Of a DNA stretch of 64,000 nucleotides, positions 43,594 to 55,713 are shown piece after piece. Within the stretch, counting starts at the first letter, position 1, and every line of letters begins with the position of its first letter. A program made the translations under genes and the position numbers. The notes below the pieces were generated by a model. It was given only the letters and a program-made list of their open reading frames with translations. It did not search any database and was not told where the DNA came from. The stretch spans positions 744,001-808,000 of the forward strand of contig NZ_JAPMIT010000002.1 of the NCBI RefSeq assembly GCF_026410545.1, read 5' to 3'. Source of the DNA: Microbacterium sp. STN6. Its GTDB lineage: Bacteria > Actinomycetota > Actinomycetes > Actinomycetales > Microbacteriaceae.

Positions 43594-44052
43594 GTGACCG
43601 ATTCCGTCAAGGTGCCGATCGTTGCGCCGATGTCGCCCGCATACGCGCATCCGGGCGACGCCGGGGCCGACCTCTGTGCGGCCGAGGCCGTGCAACTGGG
43701 TCCGGGCGAGCGCGCGACGATCCCCACGGGGGTCTCCATCGCGCTGCCGGAGGGCTACGCCGGTTTCGTGGTCCCGCGCAGCGGCCTCGCTGCCCGGCAC
43801 GGGCTCACGATCGTCAACTCGCCCGGAACCGTCGACGCGGGCTACCGTGGCGAGATCCGCGTGACGGTGCTGAACACCGATCGCAATCAGTCGTATGACA
43901 TTGCGGTGGGCGACCGCATCGCCCAACTGATCGTCATGCCGGTGGCGCGGGCGACATTCGTGCCGGTCGAACGACTTGAGAACAGCCAGAGAGGCACGTC
44001 GGGCTTCGGCTCGAGCGGCTACACCGTCTCTCAGACAGGAGAACACGCGTGA
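43594..44052 (+). CDS. dut: dUTP diphosphatase
   Basis: This 152-aa trimeric dUTPase keeps uracil out of DNA and supplies dUMP. The five motifs are visible: AHPGDAGADL (1), VVPRSGLA (2), VNSPGTVDAGYRGEI with the catalytic Asp (3), VGDRIAQLIV (4) and the flexible C-terminal RGTSGFGSSG (5). GTG 43594 is used. It overlaps the DUF3710 gene by four bases (GTGA), so the two are co-translated. Confidence 0.96.
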   Translation: MTDSVKVPIVAPMSPAYAHPGDAGADLCAAEAVQLGPGERATIPTGVSIALPEGYAGFVVPRSGLAARHGLTIVNSPGTVDAGYRGEIRVTVLNTDRNQSYDIAVGDRIAQLIVMPVARATFVPVERLENSQRGTSGFGSSGYTVSQTGEHA

Positions 44053-44669
44053 GTGATGTCGGAAGCGACGACGCTGCCAATTGGGAAAAGTCCGCCCCCG
44101 CCGACCGGGCCGAGGAAGGGCCGCTCGACGAGAACGAGGCAAATCCCGTGCGGCCGTACGTCGATCTCGGCGGGGTGAAGATCCTGCCTCGCGAGGGACT
44201 GCATCTGCGTCTCGAGGTTGAGGAGGAGAGCCAGCGCGTGGTTGCCGTTGGCCTCGACTACGCGAACTCGAGCCTGCAGGTGCAGCCGTTCGCGGCGCCG
44301 CGCTCCAGCGGCCTGTGGCACGAGATCCGCGCACAAATCGCCGACCAGGTGGAGCGGCAGGGCGGCCGCGCAACCGAGAGAGACGGCGTGTTCGGCCCGG
44401 AACTCCTGGCAGAGATCCCTGTCGCACAGGCTCCAGGAGGGGCGACGGATGCGCGGCTCGCGCGATTCATCGGTGTCGACGGTCCGCGCTGGTTCCTGCG
44501 CGGCGTCATCGCCGGTGAGGGAGCCGTCTCGCCCGACGCGGCCTCGGCCGTCGAGGATCTCTTCCGCAGCATTGTCGTCGTTCGCGGCAACACGCCCATG
44601 CCTCCGCGCGACCTGATTCCGCTTCGGATGCCCTCCGGCAGCGGCCCCGCGGCCCCAGAGCAGATCTGA
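44049..44669 (+). CDS. DUF3710 protein
   Basis: This 206-aa soluble protein has an acidic N-terminal tail followed by the DUF3710 core (VDLGGVKILPREGLHLRLE ... LQVQPFAAPRSSGLWHEIR ... RFIGVDGPRWFLRGVIAG). It is conserved directly after dut in actinobacteria and has no known activity. The GTG start overlaps the dut stop. Confidence 0.9.
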   Translation: MSDVGSDDAANWEKSAPADRAEEGPLDENEANPVRPYVDLGGVKILPREGLHLRLEVEEESQRVVAVGLDYANSSLQVQPFAAPRSSGLWHEIRAQIADQVERQGGRATERDGVFGPELLAEIPVAQAPGGATDARLARFIGVDGPRWFLRGVIAGEGAVSPDAASAVEDLFRSIVVVRGNTPMPPRDLIPLRMPSGSGPAAPEQI

Positions 44670-44680
44670 CTGAGCGCCGA

Positions 44681-45499
44681 ATGACGGAGACATACCGGAA
44701 CGGTGACGGCCGGACGCACGAGGCCGACGACAGCGGCACACCGGCGCTCGGGCAGCCCGTAGCTGACCAGCCGGCAGCCGACCAGCCGACAGCCGAGCAG
44801 CCGTCCCTGTCGGCGGCGCTCGGCCAGTCGCTCGCGTCCGCCGCCCGGCGAAGCGGCATCGGCACCCTCGCCGAAGACGAGACCCCGACCGGGCGTGCCA
44901 TGCTTCAGGCGCTCGGCGGAGTGCGTGGCCTGGCCGAGACCATCCTGCCCGGCCTCGTCTTTCTCGTTCTGTACACGTTCACGAAGAACGTGCCGATCTC
45001 CCTCGCCGCGTCCGTCGCCGTCGCCGCCGTGTTCACGATCGTCAGGCTCATCGGCCGCACTCCGGTGACGCAGGCCGTCGCCGGCCTCATCGGCGTCGGC
45101 GCATCCGCCATTCTCGCCCTGATCACCGGGCGCGGCGAAGACAACTTCGTGCCCGGGCTGATCACCAACGCGGTCTTCGCGCTCGCGCTTCTCATCTCGA
45201 TGCTCGTGCGATGGCCCCTGATCGGCCTCGTCGCTGGATTCCTGATGGATCAGGGCACGGCCTGGCGCGAGCACAAGGGCCCCATGCGCGTCATGCAGCT
45301 GATCACGTTCGTCTGGGTGCTGATGTTCGTCGCGCGGCTGGCCGTCGAGTTCCCGCTGTACCTTGCCGGCAACATCGAGGCGCTTGCGATCGCCAAGCTG
45401 CTCATGGGCATTCCGTTGTACGCGCCGCTTCTGCTGCTGACATGGCTGGCGGTTCGCGCGGTCTTCGGCAAACGGACCGAGGCGCCGGGCAGCGACTGA
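44681..45499 (+). CDS. DUF3159 membrane protein
   Basis: This 272-aa protein has a Gln/Ala/Pro-rich cytosolic N-terminus with short repeats ([14 protein letters not shown]) and a core of about five or six membrane helices (from [16 protein letters not shown]). It matches DUF3159 and is found downstream of DUF3710 in actinobacteria. The function is unknown. The aconitase promoter lies right after its stop codon. Confidence 0.87.
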   Translation: MTETYRNGDGRTHEADDSGTPALGQPVADQPAADQPTAEQPSLSAALGQSLASAARRSGIGTLAEDETPTGRAMLQALGGVRGLAETILPGLVFLVLYTFTKNVPISLAASVAVAAVFTIVRLIGRTPVTQAVAGLIGVGASAILALITGRGEDNFVPGLITNAVFALALLISMLVRWPLIGLVAGFLMDQGTAWREHKGPMRVMQLITFVWVLMFVARLAVEFPLYLAGNIEALAIAKLLMGIPLYAPLLLLTWLAVRAVFGKRTEAPGSD

Positions 45500-45523
45500 T
45501 AGAATTATCTCGACGTCAAGATA
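45500..45523 (+). promoter_or_regulatory. acnA -10 box and palindromic operator
   Basis: TAGAAT (45500-45505) is followed directly by the 18-bp palindrome TATCTCGACGTCAAGATA (45506-45523; 8 of 9 pairs match), which covers the expected start site. A dimeric repressor bound here would block initiation. The regulator is unknown; the shape resembles operators recalled for MarR-type proteins. Confidence 0.6.
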
Positions 45524-45540
45524 GTTTGGGAGAGGGCATT

Positions 45541-48354
<2,814 letters not shown>

Positions 48355-48380
48355 CGGATGGCACGCCCGAGCGGCGCGCC

Positions 48381-48386
48381 TAGACT
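48381..48386 (+). promoter_or_regulatory. leaderless -10 box of dxs
   Basis: TAGACT ends seven bases before the ATG at 48394. Confidence 0.5.
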
Positions 48387-48393
48387 CGAGCGC

Positions 48394-50319
48394 ATGACGA
48401 TTCTCGAGACGATCCACGGTCCCCGTGACCTCGATCGGCTCTCGAAGCGGGAACTCGCCACGTTGGCGGGCGAGATACGGGAGTATCTCGTCGCCAACGT
48501 GGCGAAGACCGGCGGGCACCTCGGCCCGAACCTCGGCGTGGTCGAGACGACCATCGCCATCCACCGGGTGTTCGACTCGCCGCGAGACGCGATCGTGTTC
48601 GACACCGGTCACCAGTCCTACGTGCACAAGCTGCTCACCGGCAGGCAGGACTTCAGCGGCCTGCGGCGTCGCGGCGGGCTCGCCGGCTACCCGCAGCGAT
48701 CCGAGTCTGTGCACGACATCGTCGAGAGCTCCCACGCCTCAAGCTCGCTCTCGTGGGCCGACGGTATCTCCCGCGCGTTCACCATGACGGGGCAGACCGA
48801 TCGCCACGTCATCGCGGTGGTCGGCGACGGTGCCCTCACCGGCGGCATGACCTGGGAGGCACTCAACAACATCACCGACGACAACTCGCGCAAGCTCATC
48901 ATCGTCGTCAATGACAACGGCCGCTCCTACGCCCCGACGATCGGCGGCATCGCCCGGTTCCTCAACACCGTGCGGACGAAGCGGGGGTACCGCAAGCTCT
49001 ACCATGGCAGCCGTCGCGTCTTCGACCGGCTCGGCTCGCCCGGCCGCGCCTTCTATCGCGGGGTGCGCGGCGGCCTGCACGGGTTCCTCAGCAGGTTCAG
49101 CAACAACGAGGCCCTCTACTCGAACCTTGACATCAAGTACATCGGCCCGGTGCACGGACACGATCTGGAGGCCATGGAAGAGGCCCTGCGTCAGGCGAAG
49201 GGCTACGGTGCACCCGTCATCGTGCACGCCATCACCCAGAAGGGCCGCGGGTACGAGCCGGCCCTGCGCGACACAGCTGACCAGTTCCACTCCGTCGACC
49301 GGATCGACCCGGATACGGGCGAACCGCTGACGAAACCTGGCGGGCACTCCTGGACGAGCGTCTTCTCGGACGAGATCCTGAGGCTCGCGGGCGAGGATGA
49401 GCGCATCGTGGGCATCACCGCTGCCATGCTGCGACCCACCGGCCTGCATCGCTTCGCCGAGAGGTTCCCCGCGAGGGTGCACGACGTCGGCATCGCCGAG
49501 CAGCACGCCGTCACGAGCGCAGCAGGCCTCGCCTTCGGCGGCCTGCACCCCGTCGTCGCCATGTACGCGACATTCATGAACCGGGCGTTCGACCAGATGA
49601 TGATGGATGTCGGCCTGCACCGCGCCGGAGTGACATTCGTGCTCGACCGCGCCGGCGTCACGGGGCCGGATGGCGCGAGCCATCACGGCATCTGGGATCT
49701 CGCGATCCTGCAGGTCGTTCCGCACATTCGCATTGCGGCCCCGCGCGACGACGCGCGTCTGCGTGAGGAGCTCGCGGAGGCCGTACGGGTCGATGACGCT
49801 CCCACGGTGCTGCGCTTCCCGAAGGGTGCGGTCGGTGAGGACATCACCGCGCTGCGCCGACTCGACGACGGCGTCGACATTCTGCACGAGGCGGCCTCAC
49901 GCGACGTGCTCATCGTGCCCGTCGGCGCGATGGCGCCGCTGGCCCTCGAGGTCGCCGCCGGGCTTGAGGCCCAGGGCATCGGCGCCACCGTCGCCGACCC
50001 GCGTTGGGTTGTACCGGTTCCCCGGAGCATCATCGACCTCGCCAGGGAGCACCGAATCGTCGCGACCATCGAAGACGGCATTCGGGTCGGCGGCATCGGC
50101 ACCCGTGTGCGACAGGATCTGCGCGCCGCCGGCGTCGACACCGCTGTCGACGAGCTCGGCCTGCCCGACGAGTTCCTCGAGCACGCCTCCCGCGAGGAGA
50201 TCCTCGCCGACGCCGGGCTCACCTCCCAGCAGATCACCCGGGATCTCGTCGCCCAGGTTCTCGGAAGCAGGGTGCCGAAGGCCCGACCGCTGCCCGACGA
50301 GGCGCGCATCGGCAAGTAG
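48394..50319 (+). CDS. dxs: 1-deoxy-D-xylulose-5-phosphate synthase
   Basis: This 641-aa thiamine-diphosphate enzyme joins pyruvate and glyceraldehyde 3-phosphate, the entry to the MEP isoprenoid pathway. Visible motifs are [23 protein letters not shown], the ThDP/Mg motif [16 protein letters not shown], the transketolase glutamate region [14 protein letters not shown] and [10 protein letters not shown]. The length is normal. ATG 48394 is preferred over the upstream GTG-type start because the -10 box lies seven bases before it. Confidence 0.95.
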   Translation: MTILETIHGPRDLDRLSKRELATLAGEIREYLVANVAKTGGHLGPNLGVVETTIAIHRVFDSPRDAIVFDTGHQSYVHKLLTGRQDFSGLRRRGGLAGYPQRSESVHDIVESSHASSSLSWADGISRAFTMTGQTDRHVIAVVGDGALTGGMTWEALNNITDDNSRKLIIVVNDNGRSYAPTIGGIARFLNTVRTKRGYRKLYHGSRRVFDRLGSPGRAFYRGVRGGLHGFLSRFSNNEALYSNLDIKYIGPVHGHDLEAMEEALRQAKGYGAPVIVHAITQKGRGYEPALRDTADQFHSVDRIDPDTGEPLTKPGGHSWTSVFSDEILRLAGEDERIVGITAAMLRPTGLHRFAERFPARVHDVGIAEQHAVTSAAGLAFGGLHPVVAMYATFMNRAFDQMMMDVGLHRAGVTFVLDRAGVTGPDGASHHGIWDLAILQVVPHIRIAAPRDDARLREELAEAVRVDDAPTVLRFPKGAVGEDITALRRLDDGVDILHEAASRDVLIVPVGAMAPLALEVAAGLEAQGIGATVADPRWVVPVPRSIIDLAREHRIVATIEDGIRVGGIGTRVRQDLRAAGVDTAVDELGLPDEFLEHASREEILADAGLTSQQITRDLVAQVLGSRVPKARPLPDEARIGK

Positions 50320-50329
50320 ACCTCTCTGC

Positions 50330-50404
50330 GGTCGAGTAGCTCGTGCACGCGAGCGTGTCGAGACCCCTCGCCGGGTCTCGACACGCGCTTCGCGCTACTC
50401 GACC
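50330..50404. repeat. 75-bp interrupted palindrome between dxs and fadB
   Basis: Outer arms GGTCGAGTAGC (50330-50340) and GCTACTCGACC (50394-50404) and inner arms GCGTGTCGAGACCC (50353-50366) and GGGTCTCGACACGC (50373-50386) nest around a six-base loop. It lies between convergent genes and can act as a bidirectional terminator. Sequences of this type (GTCGAGACC with GGTCTCGAC) recur between genes in Microbacteriaceae, from memory. Confidence 0.85.
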
Positions 50405-50412
50405 ACCGGTGC

Positions 50413-52548
50413 CTACTGCACGCCCGCGATCGGCGGTGTGTGAAACGTCGAGCCGAAGACCCGCTCACTCGCGCCCACGCGGTCAAGGTAGGGCGTGACT
50501 CCGCCCATCTGGAATGGCCAGCCCGCGCCGAGGATCATGCACAGGTCGATGTCCTCCGCTGCGTGCACGACATCGTCCTCGAGCATCCGATGGATCTCAT
50601 CCGCGAGGCCGTCCTGCACGCGCCGCAGCAGCTCGTCCTCTGACACGGGGTCCTTGCCGACGGTGATCGCCTTCAGGGCGCCCTTATCGATGCCCTTGAC
50701 CTTGCCCTTCGAGTCCTTCTCGAGCAGCGTGCCGTGATCCGCGAGCTTATGCAGGTTCTCTGAGCGGTAGAACCGATCCGGGAACGCGGCGTGGTGGGTG
50801 TCGAGCACGTGCGCACCGACCTTCAGCCCGACGAGGTCGAGAAGGACGGATGGCGACATGGGCAGTCCAAGCGGCGCGAGGGCCTTGTCGACCGACTCGA
50901 ACGGCGTACCGAGGTCGACCGCGCGCATCGCCTCGCCCAGCAGCTTGGCGAGAACCCGGTTCACCACGAAGCCGGGTGTGTCCCTGGTGATCACGGCGTT
51001 CTTCTTCAGGTTCTTCGCCGTAACCATGGCAGTCGACAGGGTAGCCTCGTCGGTCGCCGGCGCCTTGACGACCTCGATGAGCGGCATCACCGCGACTGGG
51101 TTGAAGAAGTGGAAGCCCACGAGACGTTCCGGGTGCTCGAGCCGCGCGCCGATCTGCTCGACAGAGAGTGACGAGGTGTTCGTGGCGAGGATCGCCTCCG
51201 GCGAGACGTACTTCTCGATCTCGGCGAACACCTGCTGCTTCACGCCCAGTTCCTCGAAGACCGCCTCAATGACCCAGTCGCAGTCCGCGAAGAGGTTCTT
51301 GTCGGTCGTGCCGGTCACGAGCGCACGCAGCCGGTTGGCCTCGTCGCCCGAGATGCGCCCCTTGGCTTGAAGCGTGCCGATCTCGTCGTGGATGTAGGCG
51401 ACACCCTTGTCCACGCGCGCTTGGTCGAGGTCGGTGATGACAACCGGCACCTGCAGGCGCCGAACGAACAGCAGCGCGAATTGGCTGGCCATGAGGCCCG
51501 CCCCGATCACGCCGACCTTGCTCACGCGCTTGGCGAGCGACTTGTCCGGCGCGCCGGCCGGCCGCTTCGCCCGCTTCTGAACGAGGTTGAACGCGTACAC
51601 GCTCGCCTGGAACTGGTCGCCGGAGATGAGGTCCGCCAGGGCCGCATCCTCGCGCTCGAACCCCTCGGCCTTCGTGCCGCTCTTCGCCGCCTTGAGCAGG
51701 TCGAGCGCCGTGAACGGCGAGAGGGCGATTTCGCCGATACGCGACGCGACGGCCTTGCGGGCGATCGCGATGGCGGCATCCCACTTCACGGCGCGCTCGA
51801 GCTTGCCCGGCTGGTTGGGTCGCTTGACCTGGATCGATCCGCCGAGCACCGCGTCGGCCCAGAGGATCGACTCCTCGAGGAACCGCGCTCCGGCGAAGCC
51901 GGCATCCGCGATGCCGAGTTCGAGCACGTCAGGCCCGCGCAGCGTTCGGTTCATCTTGAGCGGGTTCTCGATGACGACCTTCAGTGCGTTCTCGATACCG
52001 ATGAGGTTCGGCAGCAGGTAGGCGCCGCCCCAGCCGGGAATCAGGCCGAGGAAGACCTCGGGCAGGCCGATGCCCATCGCCGTCAGGTCGACCGTGCGAT
52101 AGTCGGCGTTGAGACCGATCTCTAGGCCGCCGCCGAGCGCGAGGCCGTTAATGAACACGAACGACGGAACGCCCAGCTCGGAGAGTCCGCCAAGAACATG
52201 GTGGCCGAGTTGCGGCAGCAGCGCCGCCACCTGCCGGTTGGGGATGTCGCTGACCCGCGACAGATCGGCGCCGGCCGCGAGAATGAACGGCTTGCCCGTG
52301 AGCGCGACCCCGTCGATCTCGCCAGCCGAGGCGCGCCGTCGCAGCTCGCCGAGCGTGTCGCGCAGTTCGAGCAGCGTCATGGGGCCGAGCGTGTTCGGCC
52401 TGGTGTGGTCCCGCCCGTTGTCGAGGGTGATCAGCGCGAGCGTGCGCCCGCTCGGCAGCGCGACATCCTTCACGAAGGAGTGCGTCACGACCTCGTCGCT
52501 CGAGACCTCGATGAGCGGAGTGAAATCGATGGTGCTGTAGTCCGTCAC
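50413..52548 (-). CDS. fadB: fatty-acid oxidation complex alpha subunit: enoyl-CoA hydratase/3-hydroxyacyl-CoA dehydrogenase
   Basis: This 711-aa bifunctional enzyme has an N-terminal crotonase domain (oxyanion-hole ILAAGADLS and NGLALGGGLEIGL, catalytic-glutamate region LPEVFLGLIPGWGGAYLLP). The C-terminal NAD-binding part has VGVIGAGLMASQFALL, the catalytic dyad region GFHFFNPVAVMPLIEV and DTPGFVVNRVL. It catalyses steps 2 and 3 of beta-oxidation. GTG 52548 starts four bases after the thiolase gene, so they form an operon fadA-fadB. The palindrome at 50330 probably ends it. Confidence 0.94.
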   Translation of the reverse strand: MTDYSTIDFTPLIEVSSDEVVTHSFVKDVALPSGRTLALITLDNGRDHTRPNTLGPMTLLELRDTLGELRRRASAGEIDGVALTGKPFILAAGADLSRVSDIPNRQVAALLPQLGHHVLGGLSELGVPSFVFINGLALGGGLEIGLNADYRTVDLTAMGIGLPEVFLGLIPGWGGAYLLPNLIGIENALKVVIENPLKMNRTLRGPDVLELGIADAGFAGARFLEESILWADAVLGGSIQVKRPNQPGKLERAVKWDAAIAIARKAVASRIGEIALSPFTALDLLKAAKSGTKAEGFEREDAALADLISGDQFQASVYAFNLVQKRAKRPAGAPDKSLAKRVSKVGVIGAGLMASQFALLFVRRLQVPVVITDLDQARVDKGVAYIHDEIGTLQAKGRISGDEANRLRALVTGTTDKNLFADCDWVIEAVFEELGVKQQVFAEIEKYVSPEAILATNTSSLSVEQIGARLEHPERLVGFHFFNPVAVMPLIEVVKAPATDEATLSTAMVTAKNLKKNAVITRDTPGFVVNRVLAKLLGEAMRAVDLGTPFESVDKALAPLGLPMSPSVLLDLVGLKVGAHVLDTHHAAFPDRFYRSENLHKLADHGTLLEKDSKGKVKGIDKGALKAITVGKDPVSEDELLRRVQDGLADEIHRMLEDDVVHAAEDIDLCMILGAGWPFQMGGVTPYLDRVGASERVFGSTFHTPPIAGVQ

Positions 52549-52552
52549 GTGC

Positions 52553-53749
52553 CTACGCCTTTCCGTTCCAGTTCGGGTTCTCCCAGATCACGCTGCCGCC
52601 CTGGCCGAGGCCGACGCACATGGCCGTGAGCCCGTAGCGCACCTCGGGGTGCTCGACGAACTGCGCCGCCAGCTGGATCATGAGACGAACACCGGATGCC
52701 GCCAGCGGGTGCCCGATCGCAATGGCACCGCCCCACTGGTTGACCCTGGGGTCCTCATCATCGATGCCGAAGTGGTCGAGGAACGACAGCACCTGCACGG
52801 CGAACGCCTCGTTCAGCTCGAACAGGCCGATGTCGTCGATCGTGAGCCCGGCGCGGCGCAGCGCCTTCTCGGTCGATGGCACCGGGCCGAGGCCCATGAT
52901 CTCGGGTTCGACGCCGGCGAATGCGAAGCCGACCATGCGCATCTTGGGCGTGAGGCCCAGCTCCTTCGCCGCATCGCCGCTGGCGAGCAGGCTCACGGTG
53001 GCGCCGTCGGTCAGGGGAGAGGCGTTGCCAGCCGACACCCGGCCGTGGGGGCGGAACGGCGTGCGCAGACTCGCCAGGCCCTCCATCGTGGTCTCGGGCC
53101 GCATGCCCTCGTCACGCGTGGCCAGGCCCCAGCCCGACTCGCTGCGAATCGCGACGGGAACGAGATCCGGCTGGAACTTGCCGGCCTCGTATGCCGCGGC
53201 GACCTTCTGCTGGCTGCGCATTCCGAATCGGTCAGAACGTTCCTTGGTGAGGTGCGGGAAGCGGTCGTGGATGCGCTCGGCGGTGATGCCCATGTTCAGC
53301 GCGTCGCCGCTCACAAGCTTCTCGGCGAGGAATCGCGGGTTCGGGTCGGCGCCGAAGCCCATCGGATGACGGCCCATGTGTTCCACACCACCCGCGATGC
53401 CGAGGTCGTACGCTCCGAAGCCGATCCCGCTGCCGATCGTGGTCACGCTGGTCATCGCCCCGGCGCACATGCGGTCGATGGCGAACCCCGGCACTGACTT
53501 GGGGAGGCCGGCGAGAAGCGCGGCAGTGCGGCCGAGTGTCAGGCCCTGGTCGCCCTGCTGGGTGGTCGCCGCGATCGCGACATCGTCGATTCGCTCCTTC
53601 GGCACGGCCGGGTTGCGCTCCATGAGCCCGATGATCGCCTTGACGGCGAGATCATCGGCCCGGGTGTTCCAGTACATGCCCTTTTCGCCTGCTCGGCCGA
53701 ACGGGGTACGCACCCCGTCGACGAAGACGACGTCAGCTCTCTCGGCCAC
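52553..53749 (-). CDS. fadA: acetyl-CoA acyltransferase (3-ketoacyl-CoA thiolase)
   Basis: This 398-aa thiolase carries out the last step of beta-oxidation. Nucleophile Cys95 is in DRMCAGAMTSV, with NEAFAVQVL, the catalytic His in GHPLAASG, and the second Cys in MCVGLGQGG. AGGAGG precedes GTG 53749. It is first in the fadA-fadB operon. Confidence 0.95.
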   Translation of the reverse strand: MAERADVVFVDGVRTPFGRAGEKGMYWNTRADDLAVKAIIGLMERNPAVPKERIDDVAIAATTQQGDQGLTLGRTAALLAGLPKSVPGFAIDRMCAGAMTSVTTIGSGIGFGAYDLGIAGGVEHMGRHPMGFGADPNPRFLAEKLVSGDALNMGITAERIHDRFPHLTKERSDRFGMRSQQKVAAAYEAGKFQPDLVPVAIRSESGWGLATRDEGMRPETTMEGLASLRTPFRPHGRVSAGNASPLTDGATVSLLASGDAAKELGLTPKMRMVGFAFAGVEPEIMGLGPVPSTEKALRRAGLTIDDIGLFELNEAFAVQVLSFLDHFGIDDEDPRVNQWGGAIAIGHPLAASGVRLMIQLAAQFVEHPEVRYGLTAMCVGLGQGGSVIWENPNWNGKA

Positions 53750-53824
53750 TCTGCCTCCTACGTGTTTCGGATCTTCTTCGATCCTAAGGAGGGCGAGAGG
53801 CCAGACGGAATCGTTTGCCTGAAC

Positions 53825-55021
53825 CTACGAAGCGTCTTCGGCGGGCTCCGCAGCGCTTTGGCTGGCTTCGACAAACGCCTGGCTCAAGCGTTGCGCACAC
53901 GCCTCGATCTGCCACGGACGAGCGTCGTGCTCGCGCATCGCGTCCGCGAGAGCAGCGGGCGTCAGCTCGGCCGGGGGAGACCAGCACAGGCGGCGCACGG
54001 CCTCCGGCAGCAACAGGTTCTCCACCGGAATCGACCGCTCCTCGGAGATGGCGGCAAGCGCGGCGCGTGCATGCTTCAGGCGCTCGTGCGCCTCGGGATT
54101 GCGCTCGGCCCACGCCCGTGGGGGCGGCATCGTGTCGGCGTGCGGGCGCAGCACCGGCAGGTCGTCAGTCGATACGCCTTCTTCGATGGCCGCCCACCAC
54201 CGGTCCAGTTCCGTGCGGCTGGCGCGGCCGCTGAATGCCTTCAGTGCGGCAAGGTCACGCTTGGAGGCCGGCATGGCGATGGCTGCCGCGGTGAGCGAGG
54301 CATCCGGCACAAGGCGCCCCGGCGAGACGTCGAGTTCGCGGGCAAGCTGGTCACGCGCCTCCCAGAGCGAGCGGGCGACGGCGAGCGAGCGCAACCCGCG
54401 GATCGAGTGCACGCCTGAGAGCCGGCGCCACGGCTCCGCCCTGGCCGGTTTCGGCTTCTTGTCGAGCTCGGCCTGGAACTCCTGCGCCGCGATCTCGGCC
54501 TTGCCCGCGGCATCCAGCATCTCTGCCTCGATGTCGCGCAGGTCAACGAGCAGTTCCACGTCGAGAGCGGCGTAGGTCAGCCAGGACTGCGGCAACGGCC
54601 GTGTCGACCAGTCGGCTGCCGAATGCTCCTTGGCGAGATGGATGCCGAGCAGCTCCTCCACAACAGTGCCGAGGCCCACGCGCGGCATGCCGAGCAGCCG
54701 AGCCGAGAGCTCGGTGTCGAAGATGGTGTGCGGGTCGAGCCCGACCTCACGCAGGCAGGGGAGATCCTGGCTTGCGGCGTGCAGAACCCACTCGTCGCCG
54801 CCGATGACGGCGTTCAGGTCGTCGAGGCGGCCCAGTGCGGGAGGGTCGAGCAGGAACGTGCCGGAGCCTCGGCGGAAGATCTGAATGAGGTAAGCGCGTT
54901 GGGAGTAGCGGAATCCGGAGGCGCGCTCCGCGTCGACGGCGAGCGGCCCGTGACCCGAGGCCAGAGCCTCGATCGCGAGGGCGTACGCCTCGGGTGTGTC
55001 GACGACGTCGCGATCAGTCAC
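53825..55021 (-). CDS. RNase D-like 3'-5' exonuclease with HRDC domain
   Basis: This 398-aa protein has a DEDD exonuclease domain (ExoI LAVDAERASGFRYSQ, ExoII LHAASQDLPCLREVG, ExoIII LTYAALDVELLVDLRD, which gives the DEDDy tyrosine) and then an HRDC domain (about 210-290) that binds nucleic acid. It probably trims structured RNA such as tRNA precursors. The GTG overlaps the DUF3000 stop region by eight bases. The same pair is found together in other actinobacteria. Confidence 0.9.
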   Translation of the reverse strand: MTDRDVVDTPEAYALAIEALASGHGPLAVDAERASGFRYSQRAYLIQIFRRGSGTFLLDPPALGRLDDLNAVIGGDEWVLHAASQDLPCLREVGLDPHTIFDTELSARLLGMPRVGLGTVVEELLGIHLAKEHSAADWSTRPLPQSWLTYAALDVELLVDLRDIEAEMLDAAGKAEIAAQEFQAELDKKPKPARAEPWRRLSGVHSIRGLRSLAVARSLWEARDQLARELDVSPGRLVPDASLTAAAIAMPASKRDLAALKAFSGRASRTELDRWWAAIEEGVSTDDLPVLRPHADTMPPPRAWAERNPEAHERLKHARAALAAISEERSIPVENLLLPEAVRRLCWSPPAELTPAALADAMREHDARPWQIEACAQRLSQAFVEASQSAAEPAEDAS

Positions 55022-55610
55022 GCGCGCTCCTTCGGGTCTTCATCAGACTCACCCCCTCGGTCGTGGGTGGCAGGCCTGCGAGCATACACAGCAGTTCACC
55101 CCAGCCTGCCACGTGGGCCGAGACATCCGCCTCAAGGGGGGTCCAGGATGCGCGCAGCTCAATCTGCGCCCCGTCACCCTGGGCGGCCAACTCACCGAAG
55201 CCGGTCGAGATGATCTTCGTGGCGGTGCCGGACGCCGAGCTGTACTTGGCACCGCGCTCCTCGAGCGCATCGACGAGCCATGACCAGGCGACATCGGCAA
55301 GGAACGGGTCGAGCCCGATCTCCGTCTCCAGTGGTGCCTGCGCGAAGCACACCACGCGAAAACGACCGCCCCACGCCTCCTGCCCTTCGGGGTCGTAGAG
55401 CAGCACGAAGCGGCCGGTGCCGAGGTCGGAGTCGGTGCCGTGGTGCGAGGGGCGCACGTCGGCAGAGAGCGCCGCGGAGTATGGTGCGAGCTGGCCCGGC
55501 GCCGGAATCTCGGTGATCGCCAGGTCGTCTCGCGACTCGGTTCGCCTGATCGACTCGAGCGCGGCGGCGAACTCCGCGGGTACGTTTGGCGCTGACGGTG
55601 AATTCGGCAC
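55014..55610 (-). CDS. DUF3000 protein
   Basis: This 198-aa soluble protein matches DUF3000 (EIPAPGQLAPYSAALSADV ... GRFVLLYDPEGQEAWGG ... RVVCFAQAPLETEIG). It is always found near the RNase D-like gene in actinobacteria and has no known activity. The GTG start has TAGTCT seven bases upstream, so the transcript is probably leaderless. It overlaps the next gene by eight bases. Confidence 0.9.
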   Translation of the reverse strand: MPNSPSAPNVPAEFAAALESIRRTESRDDLAITEIPAPGQLAPYSAALSADVRPSHHGTDSDLGTGRFVLLYDPEGQEAWGGRFRVVCFAQAPLETEIGLDPFLADVAWSWLVDALEERGAKYSSASGTATKIISTGFGELAAQGDGAQIELRASWTPLEADVSAHVAGWGELLCMLAGLPPTTEGVSLMKTRRSARD

Positions 55611-55617
55611 GTATCGA

Positions 55618-55627
55618 AGACTAGAGT
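55618..55627. promoter_or_regulatory. overlapping divergent -10 boxes, DUF3000 and alpha/beta hydrolase genes
   Basis: TAGTCT on the minus strand (55623-55618) stands seven bases before the DUF3000 GTG. TAGAGT on the plus strand (55622-55627) overlaps it by two bases and points to the hydrolase gene, whose start is about 86 bases on. Confidence 0.45.
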
Positions 55628-55713
55628 TCTACGGCGACGGATCGGCTGAGCCACGCCGCCACGGGGCGCTGCGGGTGCGCATCGGGCGATGCGGCACGAG
55701 GGGAGACACGCGG

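Noticed and set aside
53832-53900. Interpreting the RNase D-like protein as DNA polymerase I exonuclease fragment
   Set aside because: The DEDDy exonuclease is followed by an HRDC domain, not a polymerase domain, and the neighbouring DUF3000 fits the RNase D-like context.
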